Numbered from the stretch's first letter, positions 10,316 through 21,922 are shown. The stretch is DNA of 64,000 nucleotides from Canna indica (GCA_034359265.1 CP136896.1:11501501-11565500); one strand, 5' to 3'. Numbers and translations are program-made. Notes: generated by a model from the letters alone, not told the origin.

Positions 10316-11289
10316 TGTATATATTGTGTATATTTTATGATTTTTTTCGATTTTGGCTTATAAAGCGAATATGTAGGATATAGTATTTAAGAAATACCAA
10401 GTTCAGGGACCATTTATGATAATTTTCAAAGATGACGTGGCTACCACGTCATCAAACCTGCAATAGCCGGTCATAGGAACTTATCAGATATATTTTACAA
10501 AGTTTAAGGAGTTTTGGTTTATGAAATAAAGATGAAGGATATAATAGTTAAGAAGTGTCAAGTTGAGGGACCATACGTGAAATTTACTCTAATCCTAAAT
10601 GTCAACATTGTTCTTCTTTTCCATACATTCTTCATGCAAGGCACCGCCAAATATTAAGAAGGGTTTTTTAGTAATTTTTTGTGAAGTAGAAAAAAAAACA
10701 TTTAGATTGACATTTGTGTTTGACCAAACATGCCAACCGGGATAATGTTATTATTACCGATAAATTGAAGGTGACAATCTATCTTGTGGTAATATGAATT
10801 ACCATTAAAATATTACCAAGTAATGTACCAAACGTAACCTTATTTTTTCAGATGAGCTATTCCGATTATTATATACCGTTAGCCATTTGAATTTCACTTC
10901 TCATCATTCTTGTTCAAGTCTTTAAACATCTAATTAAGTAAAATTCTTTATGGGAGGTTCTCCTTTACACTTGTGTTGGTGGTGTTGGTGTAAGTAAAAT
11001 GACACGTGTAATGATGTCCGTTGATAAGAGACATGAGTTTATGAAGTTGTGAAAGTTTATAATGACTCTGCAAAAGAAAATATAGTTTAAAGCTCTTCTG
11101 GAGTTAATGCCCAAGCAGCGGCCATACCATCAGGCCTAAAAAGCCATTGTCTTAGGCCCCCAAAATTTAATTTTCTAGTGTAGCAAATTTTCAACGGAGA
11201 CACCCCTGAATGATATTTGTGTCCCCTTCATCTTCGGACTCTTTGTTATCTCCATCTCCGCACGGCTCCAAGCCTCCAACGATCGTTTG
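10316..11289. other. AT-rich intergenic DNA with small repeat remnants
   Basis: No gene is seen. At 10375-10575 two similar ends (AAGTTCAGGGACCATTTATG and AAGTTGAGGGACCATACGTG) flank a GATGACGTGGC/ACCACGTCATC hairpin, suggesting a small non-autonomous element. At 10690-10840 there is an element end resembling the one at 6431-7045. Confidence 0.35.
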
Positions 11290-11502
11290 AATTATTAAAA
11301 ATTAATAAATTATATCGAATCGGTCGGTTAATCGAAACCGGTGGACTTTTCACCTCTCGGACCGGAATCAAAACCGAAAACCGGTTTTTCAAAAAATAAA
11401 AACCGAAATCGTAAAAACCGGTTCGGTTAACCGGAAAAACCTGTTCGGTTTCGGACCGGTTTTTCGGTTAACCGAAAAATCGGTTTTTTTTTCTCACCCT
11501 TA
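11290..11502 (-). mobile_element. hAT-family end fragment (GGTTAACC-rich)
   Basis: The right end CTCACCCTTA at 11493-11502 matches the TAGGGGTGAG terminus on the minus strand. Inward come repeated TTTCGGTTAACCGAAAAA and AACCGG blocks, then an AT-rich segment (ATTTATTAATTTTTAA on the minus strand) in the same order as the full copy at 32370-32941. The opposite end is missing, so this is a truncated copy. Confidence 0.7.
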
Positions 11503-11805
11503 ACGTAAGCAACCGTTTGCTGACTTGTCAAACTGTTACAAGTAGTGGCATTTTTTGCCCAAAATTTGGACGACGATGATATTTTTGAAAAAAAAAAGAA
11601 AATTTAAGAACAAATTTGTACATTTTCGAATACTTTAGGGGCTAATATGATCCTTATCCTTAAGTAGAAAGGATCATGGAACGGATCGTGGCAACACTCC
11701 AACATTTTTGCATCCTTCACCATTCATTTGCAAGGAAAAATAATCAAAGAAAATTGGACAATGCACATTATTTAGTTCATGGAATGATGTACCGGCAAAC
11801 ACTTA
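11503..11805. other. Non-coding spacer
   Basis: No reading frame, RNA gene or repeat is recognised here; the sequence is moderately AT-rich. Confidence 0.4.
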
Positions 11806-12192
11806 CGCTATGTTTCCATAAATTTGAGTAAGAGGTTTGGAGATGGAGGAATTTGAAAGGATTTAGAGGAGAGGGGTTTAGAGCTTTTTAAAAGGGTTTA
11901 AAAAATCTTGTTTGGTTAGACTTCAGGTTTGAAGAGATTTGGAGGGATTTGGTAGATCATTATGTCCTCATTTTTAATAAAAATATTTTTTTATTTTATG
12001 AATACTTTTATAATTTAAGTTTTTTTATTCATTAATCATCCAAAATCTCTCAAAATGAGAGATTTTGAAAATGAGTTCTAGGAGAGATTGGAGAGGTTTC
12101 AAATCTCTCTAAACATTTTAAAAAAAAGTTATCCAAACAGGATGTTTAGAACCCCTCCAAACTCTTCCAAAACTATCCATCCAAACATAGTG
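11806..12192. mobile_element. PIF/Harbinger-type MITE
   Basis: Ends CGCTATGTTTCCATAAATTT and, reversed, CACTATGTTTGGATGGATAG form an inverted repeat rich in GGTTTGGAG / CTCCAAAC. Both sides have TTA (11803-11805 and 12193-12195), the 3-bp target typical of PIF/Harbinger. At 387 bp with an AT-rich centre and no transposase, it fits a Tourist-like MITE. Confidence 0.8.
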
Positions 12193-12212
12193 TTAAAGGG
12201 CAGTTTATCATT

Positions 12213-12372
12213 AGGGGTGTTCAATAGAATTCGACCTGATTTGAACCATTCGGACCGAGTCTGGTTCAATTTAATCAAACCCGACTATAATCAGGTCAGG
12301 TCTCGAGTTTCAATATTTTGAACCCGATGACTCGAGACCCAATCCGATGACCCAATTTTTTAAATATATATA
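12213..12372 (+). mobile_element. Truncated hAT-like element (TAGGGGTGTTCAA end)
   Basis: Starts TTAGGGGTGTTCAATAG and holds strings of GACCTGA/ACCCGA/CAGGTCAGGTCTCGA, a composition seen in TAGGGGTG-end hAT relatives in this window. It decays into an AT microsatellite-like stretch at about 12362. The second terminus is missing. Confidence 0.5.
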
Positions 12373-12804
12373 TATATTAAAAATTGTCAAGTCTTCTCGA
12401 GACACGTTTAATTTTTTAAAGAAATATTTTTATGTTCATTTTTGTTAAATGGGTAAACCCTAATTATCATGCTAGTAATGTGCAGTATTAAACAACAATG
12501 AAACAAATATGCTCTTGATTCTCCCTTTCTAATACACGCGGACTATGTCTAATGAAAATTATGGTTAACAATTAAATATATAATATCCTTGTTACTATAA
12601 GAAAATTACTTGAAAAGAACTCAACCTTTATTTTTTTAAAAAAAAATATCTTTCAAATGTAACAAAAAATTATTAAAAATTATATTTCAAATGTAACTAA
12701 AGACTATTTAGGTCTCTATATCAGTTCCAGAGTTACATGATACCTTCTCATTTGGTTGACAAATAGAATTAATCCAAATTATTTTATTTTTAGTTTTCAC
12801 TTTC
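12373..12804. other. AT-rich spacer
   Basis: No gene, RNA or repeat boundary is recognised. Homopolymer A and T runs are common. Confidence 0.4.
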
Positions 12805-12868
12805 TGAACCCATGCCCTCTCGCGAGGGCCAGATCTTGAGTCTGGCGCCTTAGACCACTCGGTCATCC
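12805..12868 (-). pseudogene. tRNA-Leu(CAA) pseudogene
   Basis: The minus strand reads GGATGACCGAGTGGTCTAAG (D arm), then a perfect anticodon stem CCAGA/TCTGG with loop CTCAAGA (anticodon CAA, U33 and purine 37 present). A long variable arm CCCTCGCGAGAGGG and the 5' half of the T arm (GGGTTCA) follow. The 3' half of the T stem and a matching acceptor stem are missing, and the intron usual in plant nuclear tRNA-Leu(CAA) is absent. The long variable arm and GCGCCAGACT context identify leucine tRNA. Most likely dead. Confidence 0.75.
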
Positions 12869-13594
12869 TTTGTTATTACTTCTTTCATTTTATTTAACTT
12901 TTTTTTCCGTTTTCAACGCTTGAGCAAATTTGAACAAAAATACAAATATGGAAAATTGTAAAAATCTTCTTAGGAAAAAGGAACACTGTCAATAAATTTT
13001 TGATCATTTTTGTTGCGGAAAAAAGAGACTTTTCTTCGCACAAATTGTTGATTTATAACAGAGATATACTATCACCACAAAATCTCTAAAAGAAATGTCT
13101 TGACTCTTGCATAATATAATTTGACAAAAACATTTACTGAGATGACTTCATACTTTTCACACGCTGCTTCACTCTTGAACATTCATTGAAACTAGCAGCA
13201 AATCCTGGATTTAGATCCATCCAAAGTCTGCTTCGTGAGATTTCATGTGTGATGAGCGATGAGACTGTTTACCAAATATAACCTGCGAGCATTGCAATTT
13301 GCAAGCAACAACAAGGAAGCACCCACATTACTGCATCCATTTGAGGCAAAGTTTTTGATTGGTACCTCAAGAATTTAAAGCTTTACACAATATATGCCAG
13401 AAAAAAGAATCCAAAAACATTTTCTAGATGCGGATATCTACGAGCAAGTAGAGCTTCACATCTGTTTTTTTTTCTTGTTTACAATTTCGATTTGTATCCA
13501 GAAGAATGGAATAAACCGATTTTGGCTACGTGCTGAGCTCTTCCACAAATGATTGTATCCTCTTATAACTCTGAAAGTGAGGTGGGCTGGAGTA

Positions 13595-16500
13595 TCAGAA
13601 AAAAATATCTGTCTGCTTCGATTGTGCTTTGAGATCTTTCAGTTTTTTTAAGATATTGCTGAAATAGTCCTGCAAATACTTCTCTAGGGTTGCAATGTCT
13701 TTCTGATCCACCCCAAGGAGATTGTATGTCTCCGCCATGGGAACGGAGAAGACTATGTCGCTAGAGAGAACCTGAAATCCCGTAAATTGAGACATTCAGA
13801 GAAGTATATCCTTTTCAGTAAAGTGATATAGTCAGCTAAATTAATAATGAAAAAAATTTGTTAGCACTTCCAAATAAAATTAAAACAATACATTTATTTA
13901 TTAGATGAAAATTATAGAATGTCTTCTCTTCGCAGCTTGTGCACCAAACTACTTGCAAATATAACTAAAAAGAGAGGTAAACGCCTTTGTGTACCTTGAT
14001 AAAAAGATTCTCCATAAGGTAAAATTAGCTTCTTCTTTTTTTGAAGTAAAGAAAACTTGTATTGATAAACTTGTATTGAAGTAAAGGTAAAATTAGCTTT
14101 GACAAGGGCTATATTGCCCATAGCAAATTACCTCTGAAAATGCCAATCTGTCAGCGACATCATTGGTCCATTGGAAAAGTCGAGTTAGCTGGCGAGTGAA
14201 TTTCAAGATTGAAACAGGGACAGTGGTTATGTTTGCATCTTGTCCTGCTAGTCTCTCGCACAGAGTAATCACCTGGAACAATAGAACATTATAAGAGCTT
14301 ACTTCCTCTAGCTGCTGCCGCTTCAAGATTAGTGTACAATTTTGATTAAGAAATTTGAAATTTACAAGATTCACACTCTGGATAGGTGTACACATTAGAA
14401 ATTGTGAAAAATTGAGTGTAATCCCCAATGAAGTTTCTAGTTTTTGCTTGCTTGCATCATTGGCATATAATGACTATATGACAGGAACTACCTATTCTTT
14501 AGCTTTTCAATTTTACTCAAACAAAGGATAACACATTTTCCTGTTCTGGCCCTGTCCCAAAAGGTTAACACTCTTCAAATAAGATTAAAGAATAAAAGTT
14601 TCCTTATAATAGGATAAGCAACAGTAATTCCACTCGTTTTATCTGATGGAAGACTTAGGATATCATTCTAATTGAAATGATATTCTAACGCTTACCTCTT
14701 GAGTTGTCCATGCACGAGGTCCAGCAAAGGTTAGAAGCTTCTTATCTATCTTCTCATTGCGCATGGCTATAAATGTCAGCCGAGCTATATCCTGGAGTTA
14801 CAGTAAAACCAGTTACCAAAATACTAATATAGGATAAGTTATGGCAAATCAGAAATGAACTCAATTTACCAAAAAGGGAAGAACAGGGTTCAGCAAAAGA
14901 ACTAAAAACTTACTTGGGTATCCATGTAAGCTATTCGAGTTGGGGCATCAGTTCCCCACACTGACTTCTCTTCTAGAATTGGAACAGCATATTGTCCTAT
15001 AAGGCCCTGTTGTACCCAGTAATAGGCAAATTAAAAGAAAGAGCACATTTATAAAAATGACAAAAAAAGACAAAGATGGCAATATATTGGATGTTGTGTT
15101 GGCTTATAAGGCTTGATGGGTGTACTATCATCAACTTCAGCTTGAGCATTTTAATTAGACCAATAGGTTGGTCTATCAAGTTGGTGGGTCAATTATCTCA
15201 TCAAGCGGATTGTAACAAATGGTATTAGAGCAGCACCTAGTCCTAGGCATGGTGAGGGAGCCTATGTGAGAAAGGGCTGCCCGGGTGATGGGGTGGAGCC
15301 GCTACTAGGCTAGGCCTCACATGCCACCGACTTGGGTGTGATTCTAGGCTATGTGTTAGACTCGAGTTGGGTCTTGACGAGGACGTCAAGACATAAGTGA
15401 GGGAGATTGTAATACCCCAGTTTAGTCCCACATTTGGAGTATATTGGATGTTGTGTTGGCTTATAAGGCTTGATGGGTGTATTACCATCAACTTTAGTTT
15501 GAGCATTCTAATTAGGCCAATAGGTTGGCCTATGAAGTTAGTGGGTCAATTATCCCATCAAGCAGGTCATAACAGTGATAGTGTCCCACAACTTTCATTT
15601 ATTGGGTATCTTCAAAGTGATTTAAGTTTGATAAGCCAAACCACCAGTTCAACAATATCAGTAATGTAATGCTTCACATTTAGTAACATGTAATAAACAG
15701 TGACGGCAGTAGTACTATTCAACAAGGAACTATGATTAGAAGATACATATGTGCCCATGTATTAGTGTGTGCTTATGTATGCGTATAATTCATACTGACA
15801 TGCAGAGAGTTCTCATTTTGTTCAGGAATTATAACACTGTTTCTGGAGACTTATCCTAGATGCAAAACAAGAAAAGAAAGGGTGACAGAGTGCACGAAGC
15901 AATCCCAATTTTATGGGCTCTGAGGAGGGTTGATGCAAAAATATACATAAATATTCTGGTGCAACACAGGCTGAAAACTACATGTATTTTGACAGAAAGA
16001 TACCTGCATGAATCCGCATAATCGAATGATAAGGTAGTTTAGGCCAGTATCATGAATAAATTTTTCAGTGCAATGCTTGATTTGCATCAAAGGAACCTCA
16101 GGATGCTTATCACAATTGTGGATAGAATAGAATATATACTTCTGAATGCCCATGGCTTTTGCACACTGGATTAGAGCAACTTTTCCTTCCCAATCTACCT
16201 AATGAAAATGAATCAATTAGAATGGCGAAAGCCAAAAAAAGAACATGTTATACAATTACAGTTTCAAGTACTAAATTACTAATAGAGTAAATTAGACTCT
16301 TGCCCCCTCCACTTTATCCTTATTACACTATCCCCCTCTAGTATTGAATGTTACACTCCCATCCCCTCAACTATGAGTCATCAATTCCCTTGATTATTTT
16401 AGTAACAAATATTACCACATCATCCTAAGTTGATGACATGGATTATTTTGTATTGTTTTTATAAAATAGCATTTAATGGTAACAGATTAAAAGTTAAAAA

Positions 16501-19130
16501 ATATTTTTTGCATTCTATTGATTTTAAATTTTTTACCATTAAATATATTATTAAAAATATATAATAATCCACATCATCAACTTATGATGATGTGGCTAGC
16601 TTTATTATTAAAATAATAAAAGGGAGTTGATGACTCATAGTTGACGGGGTGGGAGTCTAATTTTCCTTTACTGATATAGTTGTTATATCCAAGGTTTAAA
16701 ATCTTGGTTTCACCGGTGCTGCTATGCACAACATGGTGCTGCTGCAGCCATGCTGTTGCAGCTGCTGCAGCTGCACCATACCGGGCAGTAACACCCGATA
16801 TGGGTCAGTGTACCACCCGGTAAGTGTGGTACACACTAAATACCGGGCGGTACGCTTGGTATTTAGTGTACCGGGTGTACCATATACCGGATTTTGAAAT
16901 CAGTACGTACCGAGTGTACCGCGCAGTACGGTACGATTTTTTAAACCATGGTCATATCTATTCAACATGAAAGGATAAACAAGGTAGTTCCACTCTAGGC
17001 CCAGTCTTACACAGAGTTAAACATACATCAATTTTGTGAAAAAAGAAAAGGATTTAGTATGCATTAATTTCACTAACTACAATATTTAGCAGAACATTCT
17101 TTTTTCTATAGCAATGATCTCCAGAGATACTCTCATCTGTACTTTAGTGTGATGGAATCAAACAGTTTCTGTTAACTGCTCATTATATTAAGCATAAGTA
17201 AAAGACAGCAATATACTAAGTAAGGAATTGGGATTTGTCGTGTATAATTTGTAAATTGTTTATCCAAGCATGAGGGGAGGACCTAGCTGGAACTTTAAAA
17301 ATTTACTGAGGTTCTAATTATAAACCAAAAAGATAACTCAAATTTTAACAACTTTGACATAATTAATCTACCAACGATGGCCAACAGGTAAATACATGAT
17401 CAATACCTATAATGTCAATACATGGTGCATTTATGCATGCACTGATGCAGCTTTGTACTTCAGGTTTTAAAATAGACTCTAATGAAACTGAGATATCTGT
17501 AAACAACATACTGTTCGAATAGGCTCTTCCGGTCGTCCTGTTGCACAATCAATGACGGTGTGAATACCAACAAGTGTTGCAGGTATGGTCTCTGGTTTGC
17601 TGAGATCAGCCTGCTCAAAATTTAGCAAGCACAAACAAGAGGGTCAAATGAACAGTAAAATGTATAATGAATAGGCATATTAATTTATCCTTACTGAAGA
17701 AACAAAATAACTATAGACTTTAAAATTTGTTATCCAAACAACCAATGCTGCACAAAAATATCAGGAGTTTTGGTGTGACTAATAGAAACTGCCTAAATTA
17801 GATCTAGCAGATGACAAATTGTCAGTCAAAACGGATATTCACATTGCAAAAGACTGTATCTGGTGCATTAAAAGAGAACATAATAGATTTTTCTAGCGAC
17901 TAAAGCTCTCCCATCAAACCAGTACTTAGAACATACGCAAGTAAAGATGGTACAAATTCAAGGCAGGCCCAATTTTCCACAATATCCTATTTGGACAGAT
18001 ATAGATTGTAACCATCTGCAACTTCTAAAAGCAGCTCAATCAGATCGCAATTTCCCACATTTCATATTAAAAACACTACTTATTAAAAGACCAAGTCAAG
18101 GAAAGGCTCACAAGCAACATTTGAAGTTTAAGACCTACATTGACAACAGTGGCACCCCAATCCCGGAGAAAGTCAGCAGGAGCTGGCCGAGGTCTTACAA
18201 GACATCTAACATCATAGCCTTCATCTAATGCCCTCCTTACAACTTGCCGACCCAGAGTCCCAGTAGCCCCAACCACAAGTATGCTTGTTGGCCTAACAGG
18301 AGTTCCCGGTGACAGGCTTGTTGCAACTGTCGTCTGAGCATTACATCTAACCAGCAGTGGAACATTACATCTGCCTGAATTAACTAAGGGAACAACAAAG
18401 AGATAGAAGAAGATTAGAAGGATATTGCAGACTAGAAAGCTGCGTAGATGTAAATAACAAGGAAGATATTACTAAGGAAAAAATTATTATTTTTAGTATT
18501 ATAATTCCCCTACAAGACTACAAGTAAAGTCGTGCGAAACACCACTCTGCATCACAAAAGGGGGGGTGTATCAGCCTTGCCTGCTAAAGCCACAAAGAAC
18601 ACTCCACGATGATAATTTGAAATGTCGAAGAAATGATCGTTGAAGATGGATGCATTGTGTTGATGCAAGTTAGCTATCACACATTGTGGCCCAAAAGGGG
18701 AAGCTCTGAACTTAGACTTCGCTCCGCGTGTAAAGGGCAAATTCATCCCAATTTACTGATTTAAAGGCATTACGCTAGAAATGTATGAAACAAGGAGACA
18801 TATGTGAAATACTCCAATAGGTTGAATGGAAACAAAAAAGGTTCCACATTTCTCGCGCTTCACTTAAAATATTGGGAAAACACTAACGCTCTTCACCTGA
18901 CATATGAAGGAATTGGGCTATGACAGATTTGCGGTGGATAAAGGGGGTTTCTTGCCTGGGGACAGCGAAGCGGAAAAGAGGTCGAGCTGCGCGGGCGCTA
19001 ACGAGCGGCACGAGGAGAGGGAGGAAGCAAGGTCGGATGACCAGAGGAGGCGGCGGCTGCGGAGGTGGCGGCGGTGGTGCAGAGGAGGGGAGGTAAGTTG
19101 GGGAGGGAGTGAGCCGAGCCTGGACGCCAT
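13595..19130 (-). CDS. HCF244: HCF244: plastid NmrA-like photosystem II assembly factor
   Basis: Eight exons, minus strand: 19130-18956, 18374-18139, 17610-17512, 16198-16004, 15006-14914, 14791-14696, 14272-14132, 13771-13595 (stop 13597-13595). Lengths add to 1212 nt (403 aa) with all phases consistent, close to Arabidopsis HCF244. Residues 1-58 are Ser/Arg/Leu-rich, a chloroplast transit peptide. A Rossmann motif VGATGTLG lies at about 93-100, followed by [52 protein letters not shown] and a Lys-rich C-terminus. The family (cyanobacterial Ycf39) acts with OHP1/OHP2 at thylakoids in psbA translation and PSII reaction-centre assembly. Intron 1 appears to have a GC donor (CCAG/GCAAGA); it is the only donor that fits the phase. 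Other introns are GT-AG and hold a TRIM, a Mutator-like MITE and a CGGTAC repeat. Confidence 0.96.
15081..15574 (+). mobile_element. TRIM-like miniature LTR retrotransposon in an HCF244 intron
   Basis: Two similar direct repeats (15081-15216, lacking its left part, and 15408-15574) share GGATGTTGTGTTGGCTTATAA and end in GTAACA / ATAACA. Just after the first lies TGGTATTAGAGC (about 15220), a tRNA-Met-type primer site, and just before the second a purine tract GTGAGGGAGA. The internal region is only about 190 bp with no protein. The second repeat starts TGTAATACCCCAG, so LTRs are about 167 bp. It lies in intron 4 of HCF244, on the strand opposite to the gene. A related LTR piece is at 48668. 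Confidence 0.82.
16285..16667. mobile_element. Mutator-like MITE in an HCF244 intron
   Basis: Arms mirror each other: AAATTAGACTC with CCCC and CAACTATGAGTCATCAA on the left, TTGATGACTCATAGTTGACG and GAGTCTAATTTTCC on the right. An inner pair (CCACATCATC / GATGATGTGG) extends the hairpin. Flanks are TTACTAATA (16276-16284) and TTACTGATA (16668-16676), a 9-bp target duplication with one mismatch, as expected for Mutator-type elements. No coding sequence. It lies in intron 3. Confidence 0.72.
16690..16950. repeat. CGGTAC-rich palindromic repeat in an HCF244 intron
   Basis: Dense short palindromes (GGTACACACTAAATACC, ACCGGGCGGTAC, GTACCGCGCAGTACGGTACG) follow a CTGCTGCAGC cluster and end at AAACCATGG. 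A second member with the same vocabulary and end is at 42915-43135, also intronic. It is probably a dispersed non-autonomous element, but no target duplication was identified. Confidence 0.55.
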
Positions 19131-19388
19131 TGGGAACCCTCTCTTGCTTGAATTCTTCTTCGTTGCTCGTCGAAATCTTCTAACAAGTGATGGAGGTAAA
19201 GAGAGCAGGGTGTGTCGTTGATCTCAATCCTGCCACGTCGAACCCGGGAGGATCACGCAATGCACTGGTGCTGTGTTGTCCATCTCAAACGCAAGGATTT
19301 GTTGTTCGTGTATATTATATAATTTTTATTTGGATAGTGACAATAATATTTTGGGTAATTAATTTAGTTAAACAGTGACTTTTAAAAT

Positions 19389-20596
19389 GTGAAAATATAT
19401 TAAAATATTTCTAATATTTTCTCACGAGTACTAAAATACCTATAAATTTTTTTTGAATAAAAATACTATTTATGTTATGGAATTGAGTACAAAAATGATC
19501 ATATAGGTAAACGACGTTAATGGATAGATAAACGAAACTGACAAGGCTAATGAGACACGTGGCACGCATACATATCAAGACGTTTTCTCACGGGTACTAC
19601 TCCTTATATTTTCTCACCGGTACTAAAATGTCTCTAATATTTTCTCACGAATACTAAAATGTCTTTAACGCTTTCTCACGGGTACTAAAATGTCTTTAAT
19701 ATTTATTTTAGAGCTAAAATACCAATGAGGTTATTGAGAATTGTATAAAAATGACACTTAAGCGAAGTTTTGTTAAGTAAGACTTAACGAAGATGTCGTG
19801 GATGTTGGCTAGGATGTTGACTTTACGTGTGACGCACATGCAGAGAGCAACTTGCCAGGCAAGCGACATGTAGGATGCAACGTATGGGTGAGAAAAAAAA
19901 AAATTAAAAATTCGGTTAGCTAAAAAATCGGTCTGAAATCGAACCAAATTTTATGGTTAATCGAGCTGACAGTTTTGATTTTAGTTAACCGAAAAAAAGG
20001 GATCGGTTAACCCAAAAAAATCGATTCGAATTCGGACCAATTTTTTGGTTAATCAATTTTTTTGATTTTTTGCTCACCCCTACATTGCATCTTACATGTC
20101 ACTTGCGTGGCAAATTTATCTCTGTATGTACGTCACACGTAAAGTCAACATCTCAATCAACATCCATGACATATCTGTTAAATCTCATTTAACAAAAGTT
20201 AGCTTAGGTGTCATTTTTGTGTTATTTCCAATAATCTCAAGAGTATTTTAGCTCCAAAATAAACGTTATGGACATTTTAGTACCTGTGAGAAAATGTTAG
20301 GGACATTTTAAAACTCATGAGAAAATATTGGAGGCATTTTAAAACTCGTGAGAAAATATCTTGGTATGCATGAGCGTCACGTGTCCACATCATCGGTCTG
20401 TTATCCCTCCATTAACGTCAACTATGTTATCCCTCCATTAACGTCAACTATGTTATCCCTCCATTAACGTCGTTACCTATATAGTCATTTTTTACTCAAT
20501 TCCATAATGTAAGAGGTATTTTTGATCCAAAAAGAACCTTATGGGCATTCTAATACCCATGAGAAATTATTAGAAATATTTTAGTATATTTTTCCC
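19389..20596. mobile_element. Long palindromic Mutator-like foldback element
   Basis: Left arm 19389-19882 and right arm about 20083-20596 are inverted copies: the ends are GTGAAAATATATTAAAATAT and, reversed, GGGAAAAATATACTAAAATA. Paired inner blocks include GGAATTGAGTA, ACGTTAATGG, AGTCAACAT/ATGTTGACT and CGACATGTA/TACATGTCA. Flanks are TTTTAAAAT at 19380-19388 and 20597-20605, a perfect 9-bp target duplication (Mutator-type). The arms also hold tandem 'TTTCTCACGGGTACTAAAAT' units. No transposase. A hAT remnant sits at the centre of the palindrome. Confidence 0.85.
19883..20082. mobile_element. Small hAT element at the centre of the palindrome
   Basis: Ends TATGGGTGAGAAAAAA and TTGCTCACCCCTA match the TAGGGGTGAG hAT family, with GGTTAACC-type motifs inside. 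Flanking octamers ATGCAACG and CATTGCAT are not direct repeats; they are inverted, continuing the arms of the host palindrome, so no target duplication is visible. It is either an integral part of the foldback or an insertion whose target duplication was lost. Confidence 0.65.
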
Positions 20597-20781
20597 TTTT
20601 AAAATTTTGTTCGTAGAATATTTTAATTTTCATTTTTGTTATATTTTTCCACGTCAGGGTATGACCATACTAATTAAACAAATAAAAATAAAAAACCCTA
20701 AAACCGAAAATAAAGCCCAACATTGTGTTCTCACCACTTGCCCAAACTCCAAATCACTTAAGCTTCTTGTCGTCGGGCTAT

Positions 20782-21908
20782 TGATGGTCTAAGATTTTCA
20801 ACTTTGATCACTATCTTGATTTTGATGATAACAAATATATTTTGATGACTTTATCAAGTGTTTTGTTTCATGTTCGATGATTGGTACGCGCACAAAGTTC
20901 ATCAAAAAATCGTGAAAATTCAAGTGTCGACGGCTTGGAGGTGATCAGCTCGAAAGTTAGGTTTAGGCTTAGATTTGATGTAAAAAGCTTCTAAGGCCTC
21001 AAAACATCTATTCTCATGTATTTATTTAAAGCCAAACCCCAATCGAAATCGGAAATCGAACCCGAGTCAAAAATTAGCAAAAAAAAATCAAAAATGCTAG
21101 TTATCGACTTGTTCGACTGATCCTCAGTCGATCGACCGAAATGTTATTGGAATTTCCACTAATTATTCGGTCAAAGCTCGGGCAATCCTCGGTCGATTGA
21201 GATTCGGTCGGAGTTCAATCGTATTGCCCAACGAATCTTTTTAGATCCGTTGAATAGCTAGTTTCAAACACGTACCTTTGTCACCTCTGTAAAAGCTCCT
21301 AAAACCATCTTCCATTTGGTCCTAATGCTTCATTGGGTCCGTCCTTGAAAGATTGAGTCAATCTCCTTGAGTTTTAAATCTTATTTCTCAACCTTACCGT
21401 TACTTGAGCCTTCTACTCATCTTCAAGTCTTTCTTGATTCAAAGATTCATTATCTTGAGGCCGATGAAGCTAGCAAGAGCACCAACTTATTTTGTTTCAT
21501 ATTTGTGCTCTTTATTATTATTTTTACTTATATTTTGTTGTCATTCAAAGCTTGTTGACCTAGGTTGTTAGGTCTTGAGTGTTGTAGGAGACTGGGTAGG
21601 AAAGTGCCTTCGAGGAGAAGATGGAGACTTTCTAGTGTAAAGTCCTCATTGTAAAGGAACTTTACATCTAGTGGATTATGTTTGAAATCTTAAGCATGGT
21701 GCTTAGGTAGGTGGAGTAAATGAGTTGTCGAATTACTATAAATCATTGTGTGTTTGCATTGTTTCACTTGTATTAAATTCACTTGCTTCCGAAATTATAG
21801 ATTATCGAATTCGCTTAAAATTGAGAAATCGATTAAGATTTAAAATTAGCATAAGAACTAGCAAAACACACTATTTACCCTCCCTCTAGTGTGGAAATTC
21901 AACTTATA
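20782..21908 (+). mobile_element. 5' LTR of a copia element
   Basis: Starts TGATGGTCTAAGATTTTC and ends AACTTATA, with decayed TG/CA ends. Its start and its ACACACTATTTACCC end match the solo LTRs at 7046, 26949 and 29725. It is followed after two bases by a primer-binding site and then by gag. It contains the family's GGTCGATCGACCG palindromes at about 21120-21215. Confidence 0.88.
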
Positions 21909-21910
21909 TT

Positions 21911-21922
21911 TGGTATCAGAGC
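21911..21922 (+). other. Primer-binding site, tRNA-Met type
   Basis: TGGTATCAGAGC, the standard plant LTR-retrotransposon primer site complementary to initiator tRNA-Met, two bases after the LTR. Confidence 0.92.

Noticed and set aside
9780..10363. Open frames up to 160 codons on both strands
   Set aside because: Produced by the tandem GGGC/T-run repeat; every frame gives the same short repeated peptide.
18552..18746. Minus-strand frame between HCF244 exons 1 and 2
   Set aside because: It lies inside intron 1, is out of agreement with the HCF244 protein, and has no splice support.
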